From NCBI GenBank assembly GCA_902495545.1, contig CABUXM010000111.1, positions 1 through 5,047 of the forward strand: a stretch of DNA of 5,047 nucleotides, given 5' to 3'. Position numbers and translations under genes: made by a program. Under the pieces are notes generated by a model that was given only the letters and a program-made list of their open reading frames with translations, did not search any database and was not told the origin of the DNA. Positions 1 through 4,962 of this stretch are shown here, in pieces. Position 1 is the first letter of the stretch. Every line of letters begins with the position of its first letter. Source of the stretch: an uncultured Collinsella sp. (GTDB lineage Bacteria; Actinomycetota; Coriobacteriia; Coriobacteriales; Coriobacteriaceae).

Positions 1-593
1 AGGCCGGCCTCGTGCAGCACGCCCTTGAGGGTGTGGTATACCTCGGCGCACCAACGCAGGCCCTCGGCAAAACTCGGGGCGCCCACCGGCATGATCATGA
101 ACTCCTGGAAGTCAACGTTATTGTCGGCATGCACGCCGCCGTTGAGGATGTTCATCATAGGTGTGGGCAGCAGATGAGCGTTGACGCCGCCCAGGTACTG
201 GTACAGCGACAGGCCCGCCGACTCGGCGGCGGCGCGGGCAACGGCCAGCGACACGCCCAGGATGGCGTTGGCACCGAGCTTGGTCTTGTTGGGGGTACCG
301 TCCGCGGCAATCAGCGCGGCATCGACGGCGCGCTGGTCGAAGGCGTCGAGACCCACGACGGCGTTGGCGCACTCGTTGTTGACGTGCTCGACGGCCTGCG
401 AAACGCCCTTGCCCAGGTAGCGGCCCTTGTCGCCATCGCGTAGCTCGCAGGCCTCAAAGGCGCCGGTCGAAGCACCCGAAGGCACCATTGCGCGGCCAAA
501 GCTGCCGTCCTCGAGCACGACCTCGACCTCGACGGTGGGATTGCCGCGGCTGTCGAGCACCTCGCGACCGTAGACGTCCAAAATATCGCTCAT
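1..593 (-). CDS. eno: Enolase (phosphopyruvate hydratase), N-terminal part, cut by window edge
   Basis: Enolase interconverts 2-phosphoglycerate and phosphoenolpyruvate in cytoplasmic glycolysis. The frame is open from the ATG at 591-593 to the window edge, giving 197 complete codons of a family usually near 430 residues, so the C-terminal barrel is outside the window. Visible family landmarks are the VLDSRGNPTVEVEV start (residues 12-26), the flexible loop PSGASTGAFEA (38-48, with the Mg-binding Ser near 42), the GANAILGVSLA helix (107-117), and NGGVHADNNVDFQEFMIMP (151-169), containing the active-site His155 and the catalytic Gln163-Glu164 pair. The start is set by a GAGGGAG Shine-Dalgarno at 599-605, five bases from the ATG. 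It lies downstream of mazG on the same strand but behind a terminator, so it is probably transcribed from its own promoter in 594-740. A possible -10 (CATAAT, complement of 693-698) has no convincing -35. Identification is essentially certain. Confidence 0.98.
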   Translation of the reverse strand, partial: MSDILDVYGREVLDSRGNPTVEVEVVLEDGSFGRAMVPSGASTGAFEACELRDGDKGRYLGKGVSQAVEHVNNECANAVVGLDAFDQRAVDAALIAADGTPNKTKLGANAILGVSLAVARAAAESAGLSLYQYLGGVNAHLLPTPMMNILNGGVHADNNVDFQEFMIMPVGAPSFAEGLRWCAEVYHTLKGVLHEAG

Positions 594-731
594 GTTGTCT
601 CCCTCTCACTTGGAAACGTAGTGGATGCAAGCGACCGGCTGACCGTGCACCATCGGTGCGTCTCCGTAAGTTAGCCATGTCGCACTTTTTGCATTATGCC
701 CTAAGTCAGCCGAGGGATACACTTGATTTTC

Positions 732-778
732 GAAAAATTTAGCGGGAACGATGAGGCGTGTCAGCCCGTCGTTCCCGC
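732..778 (-). terminator. Rho-independent terminator of mazG
   Basis: A perfect 10-bp stem (742-751 pairing with 769-778, GCGGGAACGA/TCGTTCCCGC) begins five bases after the mazG stop codon. Inside it, GGGC and GCCT on the minus strand can add four more pairs. On the minus strand the stem is followed by TAAATTTTTC (732-741), an imperfect U-tract. Position, stem strength and tract all fit termination of the larC-like/yfcE/mazG transcript before eno. Confidence 0.8.
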
Positions 779-782
779 AGTC

Positions 783-1643
783 TTACTCCTCCGCCTTTGC
801 GGCATCCCACAGGTCGTTGAGGCCGTGGGTCGAAAGCTCGGCCAGACCCACGTTAGCGTCGGACGCCATCTGCTCCATCGCGGCCCAGCGACGGCGGAAC
901 TTTGCCGTGCTGGCGCGCAGGGCGCTCTCGGCGTCGATCCCCTCTTTGCGCGCGACGTTGACTAGGGCAAAGAGCAGATCGCCAAACTCCATTTCGCGCT
1001 CGGGCGTTCCGGGGGCCTCGGCCTCAAACTCGGCACGTTCCTCGGCGACCTCGTCGCACACGTCCTGGACCGTCTCCCACTCAAAGCCCACGGCGGCCGC
1101 TTTGCGTGACACCTTCTGCGCCTGCATCAACGCCGGCAGATGCGTGGGCACGCCATCGAGCAGACCCTCGGGCGCGGCCTCGCCCGCCGCCACGGCCTTG
1201 TCCTTGGCGGCTTTCTCGGCAAGCTTGACCTCGTCCCAAATCTTGAGTACCTCGTTGGAGCTGTCGGCATCCACATCGCCAAACACGTGCGGATGACGGC
1301 GAATGAGCTTGGCGTCGATATCGCGCGCCACGTCGGCCAGCGTAAACTCGCCGGCGTCCGCCGCGATCTGCGCATGCAGCACGACCTGCATGAGCACGTC
1401 GCCCAGCTCCTCGCGCAGGTGTGCCGCATCATCGGCCTCGATGCAGTCAAGCGCCTCATAGGCTTCCTCGATCATGTTCTTGCCAATGCTCTGATGCGTC
1501 TGCTCGCGGTCCCACGGGCAGCCATCGGGCTGACGCAGGCGCCAGACGGTCTGCACCAGATGCTGCAGCTCAGCCGACGCATCGACCAGCGTGGACAGAT
1601 CGCGCGAACCCTCGGCATTTTGCTGAGCCATGTGCTGCGCCAC
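783..1643 (-). CDS. mazG: MazG, nucleoside triphosphate pyrophosphohydrolase
   Basis: MazG hydrolyses (d)NTPs to NMPs and pyrophosphate; in E. coli it acts in the cytoplasm in nucleotide-pool cleaning and alarmone control. The protein is 286 residues (E. coli MazG is 263) and has both tandem all-alpha NTP-PPase domains. Domain 1 has the CPWDREQTHQSI signature (42-53), the metal-binding E59-E60-x-x-E63 and E79-x-x-D82, then RRHPHVFGD (115-123). Domain 2 begins at VGFEW (185-189) and keeps E201-E202-x-x-E205 and E219-x-x-D222 in a GDLLFALVNVAR helix, so both sites look intact. The GTG at 1641-1643 is chosen because GGAGGAGG (1651-1658) lies seven bases upstream; the ATG four codons later would be too far from it. 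The yfcE stop is two bases upstream, implying translational coupling. A terminator follows immediately. The 16-20 residue polar N-terminal extension before the helix is not a known domain. Confidence 0.95.
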   Translation of the reverse strand: MAQHMAQQNAEGSRDLSTLVDASAELQHLVQTVWRLRQPDGCPWDREQTHQSIGKNMIEEAYEALDCIEADDAAHLREELGDVLMQVVLHAQIAADAGEFTLADVARDIDAKLIRRHPHVFGDVDADSSNEVLKIWDEVKLAEKAAKDKAVAAGEAAPEGLLDGVPTHLPALMQAQKVSRKAAAVGFEWETVQDVCDEVAEERAEFEAEAPGTPEREMEFGDLLFALVNVARKEGIDAESALRASTAKFRRRWAAMEQMASDANVGLAELSTHGLNDLWDAAKAEE

Positions 1644-1645
1644 GG

Positions 1646-2194
1646 TTATTCCTCCTCCAGGATCACATGTCGGAACGCTCCGCCCTCGTAGATGCCGTAG
1701 CTGTGCGTGCCGTCCTTGGGGATGCTCACGCTGCCGGGGTTGAAGAGCCACAGGCCCGGGTGCGCCTCGCTTGCCTCGTTAACCTTGATGTGCGTGTGAC
1801 CGTAGACGAGCGCGGAGCCCTCGGGCAGCATGGGCGCGTGGTCGACGCTATTGTGCATGCCGGCGCCAAAGACGTGGCCGTGCGTCAGGAACAGCTCGCG
1901 GCCGGTTTCGTCAAACAGCGTGGCATAGTCGGCCATGACGGGAAAGTCGAGGACCATCTGGTCGACCTCGGCGTCGCAGTTGCCGCGCACGGCGATGATG
2001 CGGTCGGCTAGGGCGTTGAGCAGCGGAATCACGCGCTTGGGAGCATAGTCGCGCGGCAGGTCGTTGCGCGGACCGTGGTAGAGCAGGTCGCCCAGCAGAA
2101 CGATGCGGTCGGGATGCTCGGACTCGATGGCGGTGACCAGGCGCTCGGTCCAGTATGCCGAGCCGTGGATGTCAGAAGCGATGAGGTATTTCAT
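1646..2194 (-). CDS. yfcE: YfcE-family metallophosphoesterase (phosphodiesterase)
   Basis: This is a cytoplasmic calcineurin-like phosphoesterase. E. coli YfcE hydrolyses phosphodiester bonds of model substrates with Mn, but its physiological substrate is not settled. The 182-residue length matches the family (E. coli YfcE is 184). All dimetal-site motifs are present in order: DIHG (8-11), GDLLYHGPRND (35-45), VRGNCD (69-74), LTHGH (103-107) and YGHTH (131-135), followed by FNPGSVSIPK (151-160), which is very close to the E. coli sequence. The ATG at 2192-2194 has AAAGGA (2200-2205) five bases upstream. It sits 54 bp after the LarC-like gene and two bases before mazG, so the three are probably one operon. 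Its last three Glu codons double as the mazG Shine-Dalgarno. No truncation or missing motif residue is seen. Confidence 0.93.
   Translation of the reverse strand: MKYLIASDIHGSAYWTERLVTAIESEHPDRIVLLGDLLYHGPRNDLPRDYAPKRVIPLLNALADRIIAVRGNCDAEVDQMVLDFPVMADYATLFDETGRELFLTHGHVFGAGMHNSVDHAPMLPEGSALVYGHTHIKVNEASEAHPGLWLFNPGSVSIPKDGTHSYGIYEGGAFRHVILEEE
1651..1658 (-). promoter_or_regulatory. mazG ribosome binding site embedded in yfcE coding sequence
   Basis: GGAGGAGG on the minus strand overlaps the final Glu codons (GAG GAG GAA) and the preceding base of yfcE. It lies seven bases before the GTG at 1643 and decides that start over the longer frame reaching back to 1751 and over the ATG at codon 5. 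Confidence 0.75.
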
Positions 2195-2248
2195 GGTGGT
2201 CCTTTCGGTGGGGCTAATAGAATTGGTGCGGCGCGTCGTTGGCCTGTG

Positions 2249-2734
2249 TCACTCAAATCGCAGTGCCGCGCTCTGAGCCTCCTGCATCACGCGTTGGAGC
2301 GGCACATTGTGCTCACGGGCAAGGCGAGCGCAGTCCTCGTACTCGGGCGCTGCACGCTCGCTGCCGTCGGGCAGGGTGGCCACTTTAACGGACACCTCGC
2401 CCCATGGCGTCGCTACGCGCTCAAAGCGGCGTGGCAGGCAAACGCGCTCCATGACCTGGCGACGGATGCCATTGGTCGTGGTTTCCAAAAAGATGATCGT
2501 CTGCAGGCGCTCGATATCCTCGTGAGCACAGATTACCTGCAGCTGCCAGCCAGGGCGGCCTTTCTTGCAATAGAGGAGCAGCCAATGCACCTCGCGCGCA
2601 CCCGCCTCGCGCAGGCGGTCGGCGGCGTAGGCAAGCACCTCGGGCGACGCATCGTCGATGTCGCATTCCAGCTTGACGATGGTCTCGGGCGCATCGGTCT
2701 CGCGAGACAGCGGAGATTTGCTATCGCATGGCAT
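2249..2734 (-). CDS. Stand-alone LarC C-terminal domain protein (nickel-insertion protein family, formerly DUF111)
   Basis: Full-length LarC is the CTP-dependent cyclometallase that inserts nickel into the pincer cofactor of lactate racemase, and its C-terminal fragment binds CTP. This 161-residue protein matches only that C-terminal part. Visible are ECDIDDASPEVLAYAADRL (23-41), EAGAREVHW (43-51), YCKKGRPGWQLQVIC (55-69), IIFLETTTNGIR (80-91), a TPWGEVSVKV strand pair (109-118) and PEYEDCARLA (130-139). The usual N-terminal LarC region, about 250 residues beginning with a CFAGISGDM-like motif, is absent; upstream DNA is non-coding and then occupied by the opposite-strand PHP gene. The ATG at 2732-2734 is preferred because AAAGGAG (2744-2750) lies nine bases upstream. 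An in-frame ATG near 2773 has no such site. Whether this is a complete working protein, a partner of a distant LarC1-like subunit, or a relic cannot be told here. Motif conservation argues against decay. No larA, larB or larE is visible. Confidence 0.85.
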   Translation of the reverse strand: MPCDSKSPLSRETDAPETIVKLECDIDDASPEVLAYAADRLREAGAREVHWLLLYCKKGRPGWQLQVICAHEDIERLQTIIFLETTTNGIRRQVMERVCLPRRFERVATPWGEVSVKVATLPDGSERAAPEYEDCARLAREHNVPLQRVMQEAQSAALRFE

Positions 2735-2876
2735 ACGGTCCGGCTCCTTTCCGCACGGGCTCGTTTTGTTCATCCAAACGCTAGCACATCGCAGGCGGCG
2801 CAGGGGCGGCGTCATGGGATAGGTGCGACTTTTGCTGGGCACAAGTGCTGGCGCGCTCCAACGCCGGCCCGCTCCA

Positions 2877-2948
2877 CTCAAACGTGTACGTCATCCTCCA
2901 AACATGTCATTTTTTTCAGCTTTTGGAGGCTGATGTACATGTTTTGAG
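2877..2948. repeat. Long imperfect inverted repeat (25-bp stem, 19-base loop)
   Basis: The arms 2877-2902 and 2922-2948 pair over 25 positions as RNA: CCTCCAAA with TTTGGAGG (2895-2902/2922-2929), a T-C mismatch, 14 further pairs including two G-T wobbles (2880-2893/2931-2944), a bulged T2945 and three closing pairs. The 19-base loop contains a T7 run. A competing fold uses the right arm differently: AACATGT (2901-2907) with ACATGTT (2937-2943), plus CAGC/GCTG. The segment is AT-rich compared with its surroundings. It does not follow a gene on either strand, so a simple terminator is unlikely. It may be an operator, a leader structure or a dispersed repeat. Confidence 0.75.
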
Positions 2949-3062
2949 AGCGCAAGCGAGGCCGCACCGCGCGCCGCGCAGCCTTTCCAATCGATTTCGA
3001 CCCCCGGTGTGCCCGGCGTGTTGAGAGCTGCGCCATTACAATGAAGCGGATTCGCTTGACGC

Positions 3063-3069
3063 AAAGGAG
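3063..3069 (+). promoter_or_regulatory. Ribosome binding site setting a GTG start for the PHP gene
   Basis: AAAGGAG lies five bases before GTG at 3075-3077. No ATG is available nearby in frame, and the conserved first PHP motif begins only seven residues in, so this GTG is the start. Confidence 0.75.
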
Positions 3070-3074
3070 CCGCC

Positions 3075-3986
3075 GTGTCTGCTTGCCCGCTGGTCGATTG
3101 CCACACCCACACCTCGTTTTCGGACGGGCACGCCTCGTTTGAGGACAACGTCCGTGCCGCTGCCGCCGCCGGCTGCCGCGTTATGGTCTCGACTGACCAC
3201 CTCACCCTGCCCGCCAGCATGGACGCCAATTGCGAAGTGCAGGTTGTCGAGGGCGACCTGCCGGCACATCGCCTGGCATTTGAGGACGCCCGCAAGCTCG
3301 CCGCGCAGATCGCGCCGGAGCTCGAGCTTATCTATGGCTTTGAATGCGATTGGTACGAGGACTGCGAGCCTTTGGTTGAGCGCTGGTCCCAGGGCGCCGT
3401 CGTGCGCCTGGGCAGTGTGCATTGGATTGGCAACCCAGGCGATATTGCGGCAGGCGCTGCGGGCACGGCGGGGACGGAGGACGTCGCTCGTCCCGATACG
3501 CCCGATTCGCGCTGCGGTTGGATCGACGATGATACCGACCTGCATGTTTGGGAAAACTTAGGCGTGCGCGGCGTGTGGGAGCGCTATGTCGATGACTGGT
3601 GCCGCGCCTGCGAGAGCCCGCTCAACTTTGATGTAATGGCTCACCCCGACCTGGTCATGCGCTTTTCGAAGGAAGGCTTTGCGCCCGACTTTGACCCCGC
3701 ACCGTTTTGGCAGCAGATGGCCGAATGCGCCCACGATACGGGCCGCCGCATTGAGGTCTCGACCGCCGCACCGCGCAAGGGCCTCGACGACTACTACCCC
3801 GCAACCGGTCTTTTGCGCTGCTTTGCCCATGCCGAGGTGCCGATCACTTTTGGCTCGGACGCGCACCGCGCCTGCGACATCTGCTGGAACATCCGTGAGG
3901 CCCAGGCACACGCCTACGACTGTGGCTACCGAACCTTCGACATCCCCCACCCCACCGGCGAATGGGAATCCACACCCCTCGCCTAA
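3075..3986 (+). CDS. hisK: PHP-family phosphatase, probable histidinol-phosphatase (HisK type)
   Basis: Histidinol-phosphatase removes phosphate from L-histidinol phosphate late in histidine biosynthesis. The 303-residue protein has a full PHP metal-binding set in order: DCHTHTSFSDG (8-18; His10, His12, Asp17), STDH (39-42), GFECD (88-92; Glu90), GSVHW (113-117; His116), DVMAHPDL (186-193; His190), EVST (227-230) and FGSDAH (259-264; Asp262, His264). The spacing of the SVH, AHPD and GSDAH elements is that of HisK-type enzymes rather than polymerase PHP domains. It is longer than the roughly 270 residues usual for HisK; a Gly/Ala/Asp-rich stretch at about 120-155, after the SVH motif, accounts for most of the excess. 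The gene converges on hisE 27 bases away, which supports the histidine role, but the pathway genes do not share its transcript. Other PHP phosphoesterases cannot be excluded, so the exact substrate is an inference. Confidence 0.85.
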   Translation: MSACPLVDCHTHTSFSDGHASFEDNVRAAAAAGCRVMVSTDHLTLPASMDANCEVQVVEGDLPAHRLAFEDARKLAAQIAPELELIYGFECDWYEDCEPLVERWSQGAVVRLGSVHWIGNPGDIAAGAAGTAGTEDVARPDTPDSRCGWIDDDTDLHVWENLGVRGVWERYVDDWCRACESPLNFDVMAHPDLVMRFSKEGFAPDFDPAPFWQQMAECAHDTGRRIEVSTAAPRKGLDDYYPATGLLRCFAHAEVPITFGSDAHRACDICWNIREAQAHAYDCGYRTFDIPHPTGEWESTPLA

Positions 3987-4018
3987 CTAGTCGTTTAAGA
4001 ACGTCCCCAATGACTAGT
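3986..4018. repeat. Inverted repeat between convergent PHP and hisE genes
   Basis: ACTAGTCGTT (3986-3995) pairs with AATGACTAGT (4009-4018) over ten positions with one G-T wobble, around a 13-base loop containing AACGTCCCC. The right arm covers the hisE stop codon and the left arm starts on the last base of the PHP stop. Neither strand has a T-run after the stem, so it is at best a weak bidirectional terminator. A REP-like intergenic repeat is an alternative. Confidence 0.55.
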
Positions 4019-4331
4019 GGCGGCGGGCGTTGAGTTCGCCAGCCAGCTCGTCGAGGGTGATGCCGTAGCGCTCAAGCGTCACGAGCAGGTGGTAGACCAG
4101 GTCGCCGGCCTCGTAGCGGATGTGGTCGTGGTCGTTGTCCTTGCAGGCCATGATGACCTCGCTCGCCTCCTCGGCAAGCTTCTTGAGCAGTTCGTCCTCG
4201 ACGTCGGTCAGCAGACGGGCGGTGTAGCTCTCCTGTGGCGACGCATCGCGACGACCGTGAATCACCTCGGCCAGTCCCGTCAGCGTCTCGCCGATATTTC
4301 CCGGCTGCACGTTCGCCGTTCTGACTCCCAT
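4014..4331 (-). CDS. hisE: Phosphoribosyl-ATP pyrophosphatase
   Basis: HisE converts phosphoribosyl-ATP to phosphoribosyl-AMP and pyrophosphate, the second step of histidine biosynthesis. The 105-residue length suits a monofunctional HisE. The family signature is clear: LAEVIHGRR (20-28), SYTARLL (35-41), KKLAEEASEVIMA (50-62) with metal ligands Glu54, Glu55 and Glu58, and YEAGDLVYHLLV (73-84) with Glu74 and Asp77. It belongs to the same all-alpha NTP-PPase superfamily as the MazG encoded elsewhere in this window. The ATG at 4329-4331 follows GAGAGG (4340-4345) by eight bases and lies 15 bases after the upstream small gene, so it is the last visible gene of the hisI-small gene-hisE unit. In many bacteria HisE is fused to HisI; here the two are separate and divided by another gene. 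Confidence 0.95.
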   Translation of the reverse strand: MGVRTANVQPGNIGETLTGLAEVIHGRRDASPQESYTARLLTDVEDELLKKLAEEASEVIMACKDNDHDHIRYEAGDLVYHLLVTLERYGITLDELAGELNARRH

Positions 4332-4346
4332 GGTTATTTCCTCTCG

Positions 4347-4574
4347 TTACTGCAGCGTAAAGTAGGTACCGATCTCATCGAACCGAGGCTTTGCGCCCTT
4401 TTTCTCAAAGAACTCGACGATGACGGCATGGGCCTCATCGAGCCTTTCCTTCTCGGCCTCGAGCCAAAGCGACTGCGCCCCGCAGGCATCAGTCAGGTGC
4501 ACGCGACATGGCACGCCCGCGCGGAGGAGCTCGGTGTTGCAGTCGGCGACCTCGAACGGCGTCACAACTTTCAT
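4347..4574 (-). CDS. Small uncharacterised protein, resembles RDAC family, between hisI and hisE
   Basis: The function is unknown. The 75-residue product has no signal peptide or membrane segment and is probably cytoplasmic. It starts KVVTPFEVADCNTELLRAG (2-20), followed by VPCRVHLTDACGAQSLWLEA (21-40) and a charged helical region ending in a VIVEFFEKKG segment (51-60). The DACGAQS core resembles the small RDAC family named for an R-DAC motif; here Thr replaces the Arg. That link is from memory and moderately sure. Its ATG (4572-4574) overlaps the hisI stop as ATGA, and GGGGGAG (4579-4585), inside the last hisI codons, lies four bases upstream, so translation is coupled to hisI. hisE follows after 15 bases. 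Position, coupling and codon use like the neighbours make it a real gene, likely tied to the histidine pathway. Two cysteines (13 and 23) plus the DAC cysteine (30) are possible metal or redox residues, which is speculation. Confidence 0.85.
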   Translation of the reverse strand: MKVVTPFEVADCNTELLRAGVPCRVHLTDACGAQSLWLEAEKERLDEAHAVIVEFFEKKGAKPRFDEIGTYFTLQ

Positions 4575-4912
4575 CGCACTCCCCCTTCCACGCGCTTAAA
4601 GAAGCAGGTACGGTTGCCGGTGTGGCAGGCCGGGCCTGGCGAGTCGACCTTGACCAGCAGCGTATCGCTATCGCAATCGGCCCAGAGCTCCTTGACCTCC
4701 TGCATGTTGCCGCTCGTCGCACCCTTGTTCCAGAGCTCCTGGCGGCTGCGGCTCCAAAACCACGTGGTCCCGGTCTTGAGCGTCAGCCCCACCGACTCCT
4801 CGTTCATCCAAGCAACCATAAGCACCTCGCCGGTGTCATATTGCTGAACCACACAGGGAATCAGCCCGCAGGCGTCGTATTTAAGATCAGACGCTTCTAT
4901 TACCTCAGTCAT
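4571..4912 (-). CDS. hisI: Phosphoribosyl-AMP cyclohydrolase
   Basis: HisI opens the adenine ring of phosphoribosyl-AMP, the third step of histidine biosynthesis, as a zinc- and Mg-dependent cytoplasmic homodimer. The 113-residue protein is a monofunctional HisI. It shows MVAWMNEES (32-40), TGTTWFWSRSRQELWNKG (47-64), ATSGNMQ (65-71), the DCDSDTLL metal motif (79-86; Asp79, Asp81, Asp83 and Cys80) and ACHTGNRTCFF (95-105) with the other two zinc cysteines, Cys96 and Cys103. Two adjacent ATGs (4915 and 4912) are possible starts. 4912 is chosen because GGGAG (4918-4922) is five bases upstream of it and only two from the other; a TTG at 4924 would have no site. Its TGA overlaps the ATG of the next gene by four bases. 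No convincing promoter is seen upstream, where a large hairpin lies. Confidence 0.96.
   Translation of the reverse strand: MTEVIEASDLKYDACGLIPCVVQQYDTGEVLMVAWMNEESVGLTLKTGTTWFWSRSRQELWNKGATSGNMQEVKELWADCDSDTLLVKVDSPGPACHTGNRTCFFKRVEGGVR
4579..4585 (-). promoter_or_regulatory. Ribosome binding site of the small gene inside the hisI 3' end
   Basis: GGGGGAG on the minus strand is formed by the codons for the C-terminal Gly-Gly-Val of HisI. It is four bases from the ATG at 4574 that overlaps the hisI stop codon, supporting translational coupling. Confidence 0.7.
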
Positions 4913-4917
4913 CATTT

Positions 4918-4922
4918 CTCCC
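4918..4922 (-). promoter_or_regulatory. hisI ribosome binding site
   Basis: GGGAG on the minus strand is spaced five bases from the second ATG (4912) and two from the first (4915), which favours 4912 as the main start, though either may be used. Confidence 0.5.
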
Positions 4923-4962
4923 AAGTAATTACCGTAAACCCCACAGGTCGGCGAGGGTTGTC

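Larger units (their letters stand above)
2735..3074. other. Divergent intergenic region between the LarC-like and PHP genes
   Basis: This 340-bp stretch has no supportable gene. It holds the inverted repeat at 2877-2948, described separately. A weak candidate minus-strand promoter for the LarC-like gene is TTGTGC (complement of 2839-2844), 17 bases, then TATCCC (complement of 2816-2821). On the plus strand, TACAAT (3037-3042) could be a -10 for the PHP gene, but no good -35 lies 16-18 bases upstream. A small hairpin AAGCG-GATT-CGCTT (3044-3057) ends six bases before the PHP Shine-Dalgarno and could affect its initiation. All promoter suggestions are low confidence. Confidence 0.5.

Noticed and set aside
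12..443. Plus-strand frames of 143 and 183-290 residues opposite eno, mazG, yfcE and the LarC-like gene
   Set aside because: These are antisense shadows of well-identified genes, without ribosome binding sites or recognisable domains, as expected in GC-rich coding DNA.
636..712. Perfect 8-bp complementary pair CGGCTGAC (636-643) and GTCAGCCG (705-712), plus a small GCACC/GGTGC hairpin (647-659), as a structured eno leader or riboswitch
   Set aside because: One 8-bp match in a spacer of about 190 bases is not unlikely by chance, no known riboswitch core is visible, and the candidate promoter falls between the arms.
672..836. Similar words near the eno and mazG spacer and the LarC-like upstream region (GCAAAAAGTGCGAC versus GCAAAAGTCGCACC) as a shared operator
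   Set aside because: The resemblance is short, partly inverted and only two copies are seen; it cannot be separated from chance here.
783..1751. Longer mazG frame starting at the ATG at 1751 (322 residues)
   Set aside because: The extra 36 residues overlap yfcE out of frame, resemble no MazG, and have no ribosome binding site; the GTG at 1643 has an excellent one.
2249..2881. Longer LarC-like frame starting near 2881 (210 residues)
   Set aside because: The extra N-terminal residues show no LarC similarity and run through the intergenic region; AAAGGAG before the ATG at 2734 sets the start.
4017..4847. Plus-strand 276-residue frame opposite hisE, the small gene and hisI
   Set aside because: It is a shadow of three confidently coding minus-strand genes; no start site or domain supports it.
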